64,000 nt of DNA, from the NCBI GenBank assembly GCA_004321715.1, contig SGYN01000002.1, positions 1 to 64,000 of the forward strand, read 5' to 3'. Below are positions 20,339 through 30,788 of this stretch, one piece after another. Within the stretch, counting starts at the first letter, position 1. Every line of letters starts with the position of its first letter. The DNA comes from a bacterium. Lineage in GTDB: Bacteria; Fidelibacterota; Marinisomatia; Marinisomatales; TCS55. Under the pieces are notes generated by a model. It was not told where the DNA came from. It worked only from the letters and a program-made list of their open reading frames with translations, and made no database searches. The position numbers were made by a program, and so were the translations under genes.

Positions 20339-21811
20339 ATGAAAATATTCTTTCTTTTAATTTTCTTTTTACAATGTAGCAATCCGCCAACTTTATATAA
20401 TATTTCAGGATACAAAAAGGCAATTGATCCAATTACTTCGGTTATCCAATCTTCTGGTTTGCAAACAAATATTGGTATTAAAGTAATAGATTTAAAATCT
20501 AATGAAACTATATATGAATGGAACCCTAGCTCATTATTTAATCCTGGAAGCAATGCAAAATTATTTACCTGTATAGCCGCATTAGCTTTACTTGATACAA
20601 ATACCACGTTTTCTACATCAGTATATCAAGATACGAACGCTATTTATATAGTTGGTGGTGGCGATCCTCATTTTAGTATTGATAAATTAGATACAATTTC
20701 ACAGATAATAAGTGACACAATTAAACTTCACTTAGGTAGAGACTATTGGTTTTTAAATAATCGTGTTCGTATGCGGTCAATAGATTTAGCAAAAAGAATC
20801 GATTATGTAGTGGTAGACAATTCTATATATGATAATATTTATTTTGGACCCGGATGGATGTGGGATGAAGGATCATGGTGGCATGCTAGTCAAGTTAGCG
20901 CTATGTCATTAAATGAAAATTGTATTGATTTTTATGTTAAACCTGGGAAACTAGGAAAACCAATTATAATAAATACGTATCCAACAACAAATTTTATAAG
21001 TATTCAAAATGAGTCAAATACAGTTAATGATACTATCAATTTTAAAACATTAAAAATTAAACGTGATTGGGAAAGTCAAACAAACAATTTCATTGTATCA
21101 GGTAATGTGATGGATACGTCTTCTATAGATACTTTACAAAGAAACATACATGACCCAAGTTTATTTACGGGAACAGTTTTTTCAGAGATGCTTATTAATA
21201 AAGGCTTAGATATCAAACATGTTGTTAAAGGTGTTGTCCCAAATAATGCAACTAAAATTACTGAACATGAATCCAAGCCTATCTTTCATTCTCTTAATGG
21301 ATTAATGAAAAAAAGTGAAAACCTTACTGCTGAGTTATTGGTAAAACATATTGGATTAACTGTTTTTGATACTGTTGGTTCGTGGAAAAATGGTTTGCTT
21401 GCAATTAAAACTTTTTTACATGATTCAGTAGGGATAGATACAAATACATTTAGTTTAAGTGATGGTTCAGGACTATCAAGATATAATTACACAAGTCCAA
21501 ATCATTTTATATCTGCTCTTTCATGGGCATATAATAATAAAAATATTCGTAACAAATTTTTAGATACATTTCCTAGGGGTGGTCTTGATGGAACATTAGA
21601 AAATAGATTAGAAAATATTGATTCAACTACTACTGTTTTGGCAAAGACTGGTTCTCTTTCAGGGGTAAGTTGTTTATCAGGTTACATTATTTCAAAGACA
21701 AATAGTCCTCTTGCTTTTTCCATTTTAATAAATGGGTTTGTTAATTCATCTTTACCATATCGTAATCTTCAAGATGAAATAGTTTATTCACTATCAAAGA
21801 TAAAACTATGA
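20339..21811 (+). CDS. dacB: D-alanyl-D-alanine carboxypeptidase/endopeptidase, S13 (PBP4) lipoprotein
   Basis: SxxK in NPGSNAKLF, SEN in KKSENLTAELL, KTG in VLAKTGSLSG; signal MKIFFLLIFFLQC. Track start 20306 is a TTG; ATG 20339 preferred. Confidence 0.9.
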   Translation: MKIFFLLIFFLQCSNPPTLYNISGYKKAIDPITSVIQSSGLQTNIGIKVIDLKSNETIYEWNPSSLFNPGSNAKLFTCIAALALLDTNTTFSTSVYQDTNAIYIVGGGDPHFSIDKLDTISQIISDTIKLHLGRDYWFLNNRVRMRSIDLAKRIDYVVVDNSIYDNIYFGPGWMWDEGSWWHASQVSAMSLNENCIDFYVKPGKLGKPIIINTYPTTNFISIQNESNTVNDTINFKTLKIKRDWESQTNNFIVSGNVMDTSSIDTLQRNIHDPSLFTGTVFSEMLINKGLDIKHVVKGVVPNNATKITEHESKPIFHSLNGLMKKSENLTAELLVKHIGLTVFDTVGSWKNGLLAIKTFLHDSVGIDTNTFSLSDGSGLSRYNYTSPNHFISALSWAYNNKNIRNKFLDTFPRGGLDGTLENRLENIDSTTTVLAKTGSLSGVSCLSGYIISKTNSPLAFSILINGFVNSSLPYRNLQDEIVYSLSKIKL

Positions 21812-22734
21812 TAAAACCCAAGAGATTAAATCCTGGGTCTACTATAGGAATAATTAGTCCATCTTATTGGATTGACAATCATATTTTAGAACAAGCATCA
21901 AAAATTTTCTCTGATCGTAATTATAAGTTAGTTTTTGGGAAAACTATTCATTCAAAAAAAGGTCCATTCGCTGGAAGTGCCAAAATTCGAGCTGAAGATA
22001 TTCATACAATGTTTTTAGATCCGAGTATTGATGCAATTGTATGTGCTCGTGGAGGATACGGTGCAAATAAAGTCATACCTTTACTAGATTATGAACTGAT
22101 AAAAAATCATCCAAAAATATTTATCGGTTATAGTGATATCACTGCTTATTTAATATCAATTACTCAACGTACTAAATTAATAACATTCCATGGACCAATG
22201 TTAACTACATACAAATATGGCTTTGAAGAATATAGCTATAATCAAATGATAAATATATTATCTGGTAAAAAGAAGATTGATGTTCTCTCATCTAATAAAA
22301 TAAAACCTCATATTCTAAAACAGGGAACTGCTGTTGGACCTTTATGGGGAGGAAATTTAACATTAGTAATAAATCGACTTGGGACAAATGATCAAATCAA
22401 TACTAATAATTCTATACTTTTTTTAGAAGATTTAAATGAATATTACTACTCTTTTGAACGTATGCTCATTCATCTACAAAAGGCAGGTGTATTTGATAAC
22501 ATTAAAGGTCTTATCATTGGAGAATTAATTAATATGAAAGATGAAGATGTACCATTTGGAAAAACAATTGATGAGATTGTAATGGATATATGTGGGGAAA
22601 AAGATTTTCCTATAGTAACAAATTTTCCATGCGGTCATGGCACACACCAAGCCACTTTACCTATTTCATTACCTGTGAAAATGAAAGCAGAAAGTGATTT
22701 ATCAATCAAGCTTCTTGAACCAGCGGTTCAATGA
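21808..22734 (+). CDS. ldcA: LD-carboxypeptidase (S66)
   Basis: GIISPSYW, CARGGYGANKVIPLLDYELI, FIGYSDITAYL, FHGPM, FLEDLNEYYYSFERML; ATGA overlap with dacB. Confidence 0.9.
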   Translation: MIKPKRLNPGSTIGIISPSYWIDNHILEQASKIFSDRNYKLVFGKTIHSKKGPFAGSAKIRAEDIHTMFLDPSIDAIVCARGGYGANKVIPLLDYELIKNHPKIFIGYSDITAYLISITQRTKLITFHGPMLTTYKYGFEEYSYNQMINILSGKKKIDVLSSNKIKPHILKQGTAVGPLWGGNLTLVINRLGTNDQINTNNSILFLEDLNEYYYSFERMLIHLQKAGVFDNIKGLIIGELINMKDEDVPFGKTIDEIVMDICGEKDFPIVTNFPCGHGTHQATLPISLPVKMKAESDLSIKLLEPAVQ

Positions 22735-22783
22735 TTTTTTACTTACATATAAATAATTGTTTTCAGTATTCATGTTTATATAA

Positions 22784-22807
22784 AACTAAATATTTGCGTA
22801 TTTAGTT
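22784..22807 (+). promoter_or_regulatory. Small hairpin directly abutting permease start codon
   Basis: AACTAAATA (22784-22792), loop TTTGCG, TATTTAGTT (22799-22807), then ATG at 22808; function unknown. Confidence 0.35.
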
Positions 22808-24175
22808 ATGACTAGATATAAACAAGATTTAGGATTGAAAGAATCTGTTGCAATAGTAATTAGTAGGATAATAGGATCAGGAATATTTCGTGTTCCTGCA
22901 TCAATTATGGCACTTGTTGGTTGTACATCATTATTTGGTGTCGTTTGGATAATCGGAGGAGCAATCACAATTTTTGGTGCAGTTATATATGCAGAATTAT
23001 CTGCCATGATGCCAAAATCTGGAGGACCTTATGTATTCTTAAAAGCTGCCTACGGTCCTTATATTGCTTTTATAAGGGGTTGGGCAATGTTTTTTGTTTC
23101 AGAAACTGCATCAATTGTAGCGGTTGCATTAGTTTTCTCAGAATATATTAGCTCTATATGGTTTATTGTTTATGGAAATCAATTTGATTTGGTTAGTATA
23201 TTTTTTTTATCCTTAATCACAATATGGATATTAACATTTATTAATTTATTCGGCGTTATTCTTAGTGGGAGGGTTCAGGTCTTTTTCAGTATTATTAAAA
23301 TTTTTGCATTGGGTGCAATTATTGGAACAACCCTTACAGGATTTAGTACTGGAAATATATCTAATTTTAGTGATCCATTTTGGCCAGAATCTTTTGGATG
23401 GCATACAATATTATCTATAGGAGCTGCTTTACGATATGCATTTTTTGCATTTAGCGGATGGGAAGGCGCAACTTATATTGCAGAGGAAGTAAAAGAACCT
23501 CAGAAAACTCTTCCACTTTCTTTATTTATAGGTATTGCAGGGGTTATGCTTCTATACATAGGTGCTAATATTGGCTATTTATACCAATTAGACGTTGAAG
23601 CAATTAAAGAAAATAAATGGGTTGCCACCGCAGCAATGCAAGTTGTACTTGGTACCTCTGGGGGTATATTAATATCACTTGCAGTTGCAATTAATGCCTT
23701 TGGCAATATTAGTACTCAAATTTTAACGAAAAGCCGTACATGGCATGCAATGGCGCGGGATGGTCTATTTTTTAAACAGTTCAAAAATCTCCATCCAAAA
23801 TATAATACTCCTAACAATGCTCTTATTGGTCAGGGTATATGGGCAACAGTGTTGCTAATTTTTTCTGTTTTATCTACTTATAATCAATCAGGCATTACTG
23901 GAACCAATACCTATGAAACAATTATTGATTTTTTCTCAGCAACAAGTACAATATTTAATATTCTAACATTTGGATCAATTTTTATTCTAAGAAAAAAATG
24001 GGCAAATAAATATCGTCCTTATAACGCTTTATTTTATCCTTGGAGTATGGTAATCGTACTTTTACTATATACTTCCTTTCTAATTATTACATTAATTACA
24101 GCTTTTATCCCATCGCTTATTGGTTTTGCTCTAACTCTTAGTGGTACTTTTTTCTACAGAAAAATCAAAGAATAA
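22808..24175 (+). CDS. APC-superfamily amino acid permease
   Basis: LGLKESVAIVISRIIGSGIFRVPASIM, 12-TM pattern, FFAFSGWEGATYIAEEVKEPQKTLP. Confidence 0.9.
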   Translation: MTRYKQDLGLKESVAIVISRIIGSGIFRVPASIMALVGCTSLFGVVWIIGGAITIFGAVIYAELSAMMPKSGGPYVFLKAAYGPYIAFIRGWAMFFVSETASIVAVALVFSEYISSIWFIVYGNQFDLVSIFFLSLITIWILTFINLFGVILSGRVQVFFSIIKIFALGAIIGTTLTGFSTGNISNFSDPFWPESFGWHTILSIGAALRYAFFAFSGWEGATYIAEEVKEPQKTLPLSLFIGIAGVMLLYIGANIGYLYQLDVEAIKENKWVATAAMQVVLGTSGGILISLAVAINAFGNISTQILTKSRTWHAMARDGLFFKQFKNLHPKYNTPNNALIGQGIWATVLLIFSVLSTYNQSGITGTNTYETIIDFFSATSTIFNILTFGSIFILRKKWANKYRPYNALFYPWSMVIVLLLYTSFLIITLITAFIPSLIGFALTLSGTFFYRKIKE

Positions 24176-24177
24176 AT

Positions 24178-24199
24178 TAGTTATTTTTAAAAATAACTA
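24178..24199. terminator. Bidirectional terminator between convergent genes
   Basis: TAGTTATTTTTAAAAATAACTA is a perfect 22-bp palindrome at the junction of convergent permease and DUF819 genes. Confidence 0.6.
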
Positions 24200-25365
24200 G
24201 AAATCAGAGATAATAACCATGCGGTTAATAATCCAAAATAAATGCCCATAATATTTCCCAAAACGCCCATGAGCAATCCTACTGGTGCAAGTGATTTTTG
24301 ATATACACTCGCTATTATTGGAGCACTTACCACACCACCTATATTTGCTTGACTGCTTGTAGCAATTAAAAACATTGGTACTTTAAATAAACGCCCGCCA
24401 ATAAAAAGTATAGTGGCATGCACTACAATCCAACACACGCCAACAAGTAAAAATAATGGAGCATGTATAATCGCATTAAGGTTTGCCTTTGCACCAATAG
24501 TAGCTAATAATAAATAAAGAAAAAAGTTGCCAATATGTGAAGCTCCAGCATTTTCTAATCTAGATAACGGAGTAAGTGATAATATAATTCCTAAAATACT
24601 TACTAAAATAATTGTCCACCCAAAACTAGTTATAATTACCCCAATATCTGGAAGCCATTCACCAAATTTTAAGGATAAATACCCTCCTAACATTCCAATA
24701 GTTAACATGGTAATTAAATCACTAAAATCTATTGGCCTTCTTTTGGAATCAATATCACCCATTTGGATATTAATATTTTTAATAAAAGAATTATCAATTC
24801 CATTCCACCTATCAATTCGTTCTTGAAAAGAAGAGAAAAATATTACAATTCCCATCCAGCCATACCCTACCACCGTATCAACAATAATCATTATTCCAAA
24901 TAAATCATCTGATGTTCCAATTGATGCTCCTACCGCAACCATATTTGCACTTCCACCAATCCAACTTCCTGAAAGGGCTCCTAATCCTTTCCAAGAATCA
25001 TTTGGTAACCAAGTTGCAAAAATAGAAAATGATATTATCCCTCCAATGACTATACTTAATGTTGCAATTAACATGATAATAATTACCTTGGAACCAAGTT
25101 TTTTTAATGCAAGAATATTTGATGATAGGAGAAGTAAAATTAATGCAGGTGGAAGTAAATAGGTTTTTATCCAATCATATAAAATTGATGATTCTGGTAG
25201 GATTCCTAACGTTGTAGAAAACATTGGAAGGAAATATATCCAAATAACTGTAGGTAAGTACTTAAATATCCATGAAAATTTTGATTTGGAATTAAGATAG
25301 TATATAAATCCAATTAAGGTTATTAAATAAACTAAAATTCCTACTGGATCTTCTAAGTAACTCAT
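24187..25365 (-). CDS. DUF819-family membrane protein (YjcL-like putative transporter)
   Basis: Multi-TM; LSGSWIGGSANMVAVGASIG, ATSSQANIGGVVSAPIIASVYQKSLAPVGLLMGVLGNIMG. Confidence 0.85.
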   Translation of the reverse strand: MSYLEDPVGILVYLITLIGFIYYLNSKSKFSWIFKYLPTVIWIYFLPMFSTTLGILPESSILYDWIKTYLLPPALILLLLSSNILALKKLGSKVIIIMLIATLSIVIGGIISFSIFATWLPNDSWKGLGALSGSWIGGSANMVAVGASIGTSDDLFGIMIIVDTVVGYGWMGIVIFFSSFQERIDRWNGIDNSFIKNINIQMGDIDSKRRPIDFSDLITMLTIGMLGGYLSLKFGEWLPDIGVIITSFGWTIILVSILGIILSLTPLSRLENAGASHIGNFFLYLLLATIGAKANLNAIIHAPLFLLVGVCWIVVHATILFIGGRLFKVPMFLIATSSQANIGGVVSAPIIASVYQKSLAPVGLLMGVLGNIMGIYFGLLTAWLLSLISSYF

Positions 25366-26477
25366 GAAGTCATTTTCCCTAAAATTACAGATTTATTGGC
25401 ACCAGTAACTGAAGGTATATTTCCAGGAATTTCTTTGATATTAGCTACAGCAAAGAATGCAAAACCAAGAGCTTCTTTACTATCAGTTGATATATCAAAT
25501 TTATTTGAAGGGACAACTTGAATTGGATCAAAAAGATCATTTAAATATTGGATTACACATGCATGGTGTGCTCCACCCCCACTAATAATTAGTTTTTTAA
25601 CACTATGATTGCTAATAAACTTTTTACATCCCAGAAATACTGACTTTGCAGTAAAAAAAGATAATGTTGCCAATTGATCTTCAAAATTAAGTTTATCAAT
25701 ATCTTTAAAATGTTTGTCTAACCAAACTATACCAAACTGATCTCTACCAGTTGACTTTGGTGGGCTTTGGATAAAATATGATTGTTTTAACCATTTGGAT
25801 ACAATTTCTTTATCTGAAGAGCCCTTAAGAGCAATCTGACCATTATTATCAAATCCATTATCAAATTTTCTTATATAGGTTTCATCTAATAACGACATTC
25901 CAGGACCCGTATCGAAACCTATAATGTCTTCAGTAATATCTGATGGTAAAAATGTTACGTTTGCTATTCCTCCAAGATTCAATGTTATTACTGAAAAATC
26001 ATTATTTCGAAATAACCATTCATCTATTTTTGGCATTAGAGGTGCTCCAGTGCCACCAGCATCTATATCTGCAGTTCTGAAATCTGATATTACAGGAATA
26101 TTTAATTTTTTTGCTAAATAATGAGGAGAGCCAATTTGTAAAGACAATTTTCCACTAATATGATTTATTGTTTGCCCATGAGAACCTATTAGTTCAACGT
26201 TATTTATTTTATTTGATTGTAAATAATTATACAATGTATCAGCATACCATTTACCTAAATTATCATCTAGTTTGTAATGATCTTTGAGAGGATTATAAAC
26301 TGCATATCTTATTTTTTGTTTTAGATTATTTGGATATGGAATAAAAGTATCACCGATTAATTTATATTTAACATTTTCATTTAGACATATATCAGCAATA
26401 ACAATATCTAGGCCATCCATAGAAGTACCTGTCATCAAACCAGCAGCTCGAATTTTTTCTTTTGAGGATAATTTCAT
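25362..26477 (-). CDS. anmK: Anhydro-N-acetylmuramic acid kinase
   Basis: AAGLMTGTSMDGLDIVIADI, IGSHGQTINH, DFRTADIDAGGTGAPLMP, NLGGIANVT, FDTGPG, LIISGGGAHH. Confidence 0.95.
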   Translation of the reverse strand: MKLSSKEKIRAAGLMTGTSMDGLDIVIADICLNENVKYKLIGDTFIPYPNNLKQKIRYAVYNPLKDHYKLDDNLGKWYADTLYNYLQSNKINNVELIGSHGQTINHISGKLSLQIGSPHYLAKKLNIPVISDFRTADIDAGGTGAPLMPKIDEWLFRNNDFSVITLNLGGIANVTFLPSDITEDIIGFDTGPGMSLLDETYIRKFDNGFDNNGQIALKGSSDKEIVSKWLKQSYFIQSPPKSTGRDQFGIVWLDKHFKDIDKLNFEDQLATLSFFTAKSVFLGCKKFISNHSVKKLIISGGGAHHACVIQYLNDLFDPIQVVPSNKFDISTDSKEALGFAFFAVANIKEIPGNIPSVTGANKSVILGKMTS

Positions 26478-26556
26478 ATCGTAATTACTAAATTTTGACT
26501 TGAGAGATTAGGAGTCTTTTTCTAGTCTCTTAATATTTCATATTCATAAAGTGAAG

Positions 26557-29472
26557 CTAATTAAACCCAAGTATAGATTTTAATAATGTATTGTGAAATT
26601 TTCTACGGACGTGTTTAATCCTAGAGTTTTCGCGGGTTGGATAGACTCTGTTTGTTAGTAATACTATAATTAGCTCTTGCTCTGGATCTATCCAAAAAGA
26701 AGTACCCGTGTATCCTAAATGACCAAATGTCTTATCTGAAAAGTAATCTCCCGCGCTACTTGTACCATCTCTATCAGGTCGATCCCATCCATAACCTCTA
26801 TTTGCATCATCCACTGTACTCTGTCTTGAAGTAAATGAAAAAATTAAATCCTTATCAAGTATCTTTTTTTCTCCAACTATTCCATCATCTAATAACATTT
26901 GACCATATTTTCCTAAATCTTCTGCATTAGAAAATAATCCTGCATGAGCTGATATGCCTCCAAGTAAATTTGCATTTTCATCATGTACGTAACCATGTGC
27001 AGTCTGTTTAGGAAAAAGATCATAAGATAGGGTCTTCGTAGGGCCAAATATGCTAGTAGATAAATTTGCAATTTCTCTTTTAAAAGAGGTTTTTGAAGTT
27101 CCTATTGGAATCACAGTTCTTTCAGTTGGAGGAATATTTTTCCATTGGTTTGCAGGAGGATTATAAAACGTATTTTTCATTTCAAGGGGCGAATAAAACC
27201 ACTCACTTCCTAGCGCATGAAGGTTATTTCCACCTATTCTTTCTAAAATTGTTCCTAATAGTATCATACCTAAATCGCTATATTTATATTCAGAACCTGG
27301 TTGATATGTCAGTCTACGTTTGATAATATTTTCAAGAACATCTCCCCTACTTTTATATTTATTTTCTAGAAAATAGCGATGATAAGCGCTTAATCCTGAT
27401 TCATGGATTAATAAATGGCGTATTGTAATTGTATCTTTTCCAGATTTATAGAATCCTGGAAAAAATTCACTAATGGGTTGATCAAGATTAAGCTCTTTAT
27501 CATTCACTAATTTCATTACGATTGGAGTTGCAGATAATACTTTTGTTATCGATGCAAGATCAAAAATAGTCTCTGTAGAAACTTCTTTTGCTTTATAATA
27601 AGTATGATAACCAAAGCCCTTAGATAATATTGTTTTACCATGTTGTGAAATATATACTTGAGCTCCAGGGAAAATTTTAGCCTCTACTGCACTATCAATT
27701 ATAGATAGAGAATAAGATATATCTGCTTTTTCAAGAAAAGTGCTATCAGGGTGTACAAGAATTTGATCACCCCTTTTTAATTCTTTATTTAATTCAACTG
27801 GTAATCGACCAGTTATAGGAACGTCAGTTAATAATGCATTTGCCGCAGCTTCTACTAATACACTACCATATCCGTACGCAGCTAAATAAGTATCAATATA
27901 ATCGTAGGTTGGTAAATAAGGACTACCAAAGCTAGTTACGATAAAAGGGATTCCATTTTGATATAGTCTCTTTATTAGACTTGCATAACTATCATCTATA
28001 GTTGCTATGCCTTTATTCATACGTATTCGCACAAGAATTGATACTAATGTCAAATCAATATCTTTTAACTCATTTATTATTTCATTTATATTATTATCAT
28101 TTACTTTTTCAGTTACAATAATTTCTTTTAAATCTGGATAAGCACCATTTAATTTATTTTTCATAGGGAGTAAATATTTTTGAGAGTTTTTATCCTCAGT
28201 AATTGATAAGTGAGCAATGTTATTATAATTTGAAACTTTTTTTAATAAATCATATTTATCTTTTATAACTGTGATAGATAATTGAGCTATTTTATTTGCG
28301 ATGTTTATATGATTAGGATTGCCAATTATCAACTTACTTTTTTCCCAATCTCTTATTCCTTTATCTACCATTAGATTAAGTTCTTCTTTTGCTAGCCAAA
28401 TCCTTTTCACAGACTCATTAATTCTCTCCTCAGTAATACGCCCAGATAAAACGGCTTCTTTTATAGCGTTTATTGTTGAGTCTACATCAAGAGGTAATAA
28501 AATAATATCAGCACCTGCCTCCACTGCTCGCACACAAGCTTCAGAAGATTTAATATTATTTAATGCTCCCATCTCCATAGCATCAGTGACAACTAGTCCA
28601 TCAAATCTCAATTTTTTTCTTAACAACCCATTAGTAATCACTGATGATAAAGTTGCTGGTTTTTTTGAACGATCGATACCAGGAGTAATTACGTGAGCCG
28701 TCATTACCATTTTCACTCCATTTTTTACTGAGGATTTAAATGGAGGTAATTCAATTTTTGAAAAATCTTTTTTATTTCCATATATCACTGGCAACCTTGT
28801 ATGGCTATCTGTTGCAGTATTTCCATGGCCTGGAAAATGTTTGACACACGCATATACATTTTGTTCCTGGACACCACGAATAAATGAATTTCCAAATATA
28901 CTTACCAAACGCGGATCATCTCCATAAGATCTGAAATTAATAATAGGATTATCTGGGTTATTATTTACATCCATCACAGGTGCAAAAATCATATTGACTC
29001 CAAATGCTTTCGCTTCAATAGCAGTAATTTTACCCTGTTCATACGCTAGGATATTGCGGCCCGTTGCAGCTACAGCCATATTGGTTGGGAATAGTGTTGC
29101 GCCATCATACCATTGACCAAGCCCTCTTTCATAATCCGCAGCAATAAATAATGGAATATCTGACCAACTTTGAGCTATCTGAATACGTTCAAATGTCTCT
29201 TTTAAATCTCCTCCATAAACTACTGCACCTCCAATTCCTATTTCATTTATCCATCTATGAAATTTTTTGTATTCAAATGATGAATCATTTGTTAAGTCTC
29301 CTTTTAAACGGAACATAATCATTTGAGCAATCTTTTTTTCTATAGAAAGTTTTTCCCAAGGATCTTGAATAATTTCCGGTTCATCTTTACTAACAAAAAT
29401 TTGACATCCTGTTAGTAATAGGAAAAACAATAATAGAATATATTTAGGAAAAGTTATTTGGTTATCTTTCAT
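26557..29472 (-). CDS. Exported lipoprotein: GH3 beta-N-acetylglucosaminidase (NagZ-like) fused to class C beta-lactamase-like serine hydrolase
   Basis: Lipobox LLLTGC; GH3 ACVKHFPGHGNTATDSHTRLPVI and VVTDAMEMGAL; C-terminal ASITKVLSATPIV (SxxK), YKYSDLGMILLG (Y-S-D), FGHLGYTGTSFW. Confidence 0.92.
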   Translation of the reverse strand: MKDNQITFPKYILLLFFLLLTGCQIFVSKDEPEIIQDPWEKLSIEKKIAQMIMFRLKGDLTNDSSFEYKKFHRWINEIGIGGAVVYGGDLKETFERIQIAQSWSDIPLFIAADYERGLGQWYDGATLFPTNMAVAATGRNILAYEQGKITAIEAKAFGVNMIFAPVMDVNNNPDNPIINFRSYGDDPRLVSIFGNSFIRGVQEQNVYACVKHFPGHGNTATDSHTRLPVIYGNKKDFSKIELPPFKSSVKNGVKMVMTAHVITPGIDRSKKPATLSSVITNGLLRKKLRFDGLVVTDAMEMGALNNIKSSEACVRAVEAGADIILLPLDVDSTINAIKEAVLSGRITEERINESVKRIWLAKEELNLMVDKGIRDWEKSKLIIGNPNHINIANKIAQLSITVIKDKYDLLKKVSNYNNIAHLSITEDKNSQKYLLPMKNKLNGAYPDLKEIIVTEKVNDNNINEIINELKDIDLTLVSILVRIRMNKGIATIDDSYASLIKRLYQNGIPFIVTSFGSPYLPTYDYIDTYLAAYGYGSVLVEAAANALLTDVPITGRLPVELNKELKRGDQILVHPDSTFLEKADISYSLSIIDSAVEAKIFPGAQVYISQHGKTILSKGFGYHTYYKAKEVSTETIFDLASITKVLSATPIVMKLVNDKELNLDQPISEFFPGFYKSGKDTITIRHLLIHESGLSAYHRYFLENKYKSRGDVLENIIKRRLTYQPGSEYKYSDLGMILLGTILERIGGNNLHALGSEWFYSPLEMKNTFYNPPANQWKNIPPTERTVIPIGTSKTSFKREIANLSTSIFGPTKTLSYDLFPKQTAHGYVHDENANLLGGISAHAGLFSNAEDLGKYGQMLLDDGIVGEKKILDKDLIFSFTSRQSTVDDANRGYGWDRPDRDGTSSAGDYFSDKTFGHLGYTGTSFWIDPEQELIIVLLTNRVYPTRENSRIKHVRRKFHNTLLKSILGFN

Positions 29473-29601
29473 TTCATTTCAAAGTTAAATGCTCTTAATG
29501 AAGCATTCTACATTCAATTCTATTCTTGTATAACTTAATGACTAAAAATAGATTACTTAACTAAAAAATTATTATCAACATATAGACAATAAACATATTT
29601 A

Positions 29602-30786
29602 ATGAACTCTAAAGAAAAAGAATATATTATTATTGGAATTGATGGTGGAGGATCAAAAGTATCTGCAGGTATTATAGATTCAAAAGATATATCAACTTTC
29701 ACTATCAAATCATTATCACAACAATATTATAATGAAAGGTCAGAATTTAATTCTGATTTTTCTCCAGTGGCTATGGATATCCAATTAAATGAATATAATA
29801 CTGAGGAATACAATGTAACTAACGATGAGGTTCTTCAAGGAAACGCAATAATAGAATCATTTCATAACTCTATCATTAATTTAAATATTGATAAACCCGT
29901 TTTGATGGGAATTGGAATGGTAGGTTTAAAAACAAAAGATTTAAGAGGTATCGGGGCTATTGCTAATGGGCCAAGAATACCAAAGTTTTGTATACAATTA
30001 GAGAATGTATTACATAAATCTAACATTCATTTATATAAGCCAATTCAATATATTGGAAGCGATGCTGATAATTGTGGAATTGGTGAAGAATATGGAAAAG
30101 ATGGCTTATTCAAAGATATACAAAATGGCTATTATATAGGAGGGGGTACAGGTACTGCAGATGCATTAAAACTTAAAAATGAATTGATTCCCTTTGATAG
30201 CATATCTTCATGGATAGCTAAATCATGGGAAATATTAAATGAAAATAATATTTCCATGGAGCAGTATACATCTCTTAAGGGTATTCAATCTATCTATAGT
30301 AATTATTCCGAAATACCAATAAATGAACTTTGTAATGAATCAATTTATGCAAATGAGATATTTTCAAGAGCACTAAAAAATGAACAAGCGGCTATATTAA
30401 CTTGTGAGGATATAACTAAATATATGTCAATATTAATTGTAGAACGGATTGAAACAATCTTTAGTGGTTGGCAAAATAAATTTGAACTATTAAATCCTAA
30501 ACATAGTTTGTTAATAAATAATCATCCATACAAAAATAATTTGTTAGAACGTATAATTATAGGTCAAGGTCTAGGTAAATTATTTCATCTATCAAAAAAT
30601 ACACCTTTACTTTGGGATCCATTACATAATAATATTTATGATATGATACAGAAGTCTAGGGTACTACCATCAGAAGCAAAAAAATTCTTTTTTGAAAATG
30701 GTACTCTGAAAAAAGGTTTTATTATGACCTCAAACTTGGATAATTCTGCCCTTTTGGGTGCAGGTGTAACAGCAATTTATAGCTAA
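29602..30786 (+). CDS. BadF/BadG/BcrA/BcrD ATPase-family (N-acetylglucosamine/MurNAc kinase-like)
   Basis: IIIGIDGGGSKVSAGIID; YIGSDADNCGIG; YYIGGGTGTADALK; ends ALLGAGVTAIY. Confidence 0.75.
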   Translation: MNSKEKEYIIIGIDGGGSKVSAGIIDSKDISTFTIKSLSQQYYNERSEFNSDFSPVAMDIQLNEYNTEEYNVTNDEVLQGNAIIESFHNSIINLNIDKPVLMGIGMVGLKTKDLRGIGAIANGPRIPKFCIQLENVLHKSNIHLYKPIQYIGSDADNCGIGEEYGKDGLFKDIQNGYYIGGGTGTADALKLKNELIPFDSISSWIAKSWEILNENNISMEQYTSLKGIQSIYSNYSEIPINELCNESIYANEIFSRALKNEQAAILTCEDITKYMSILIVERIETIFSGWQNKFELLNPKHSLLINNHPYKNNLLERIIIGQGLGKLFHLSKNTPLLWDPLHNNIYDMIQKSRVLPSEAKKFFFENGTLKKGFIMTSNLDNSALLGAGVTAIYS

Positions 30787-30788
30787 TT

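Noticed and set aside
20293-20607. Minus-strand 104-aa ORF overlapping dacB start
   Set aside because: Antisense to the PBP4 gene, no homology recognised; upstream dacB region simply lacks stops in this frame.
26503-26530. AGAGATTAG...CTAGTCTCT imperfect hairpin upstream of anmK
   Set aside because: Only 9 bp with a G-T wobble and no T-run on the transcribed strand; not convincing as terminator.
28319-28696. Plus-strand 125-aa ORF opposite the GH3 gene
   Set aside because: Antisense to conserved GH3 catalytic domain; composition typical of a reverse-frame artefact.
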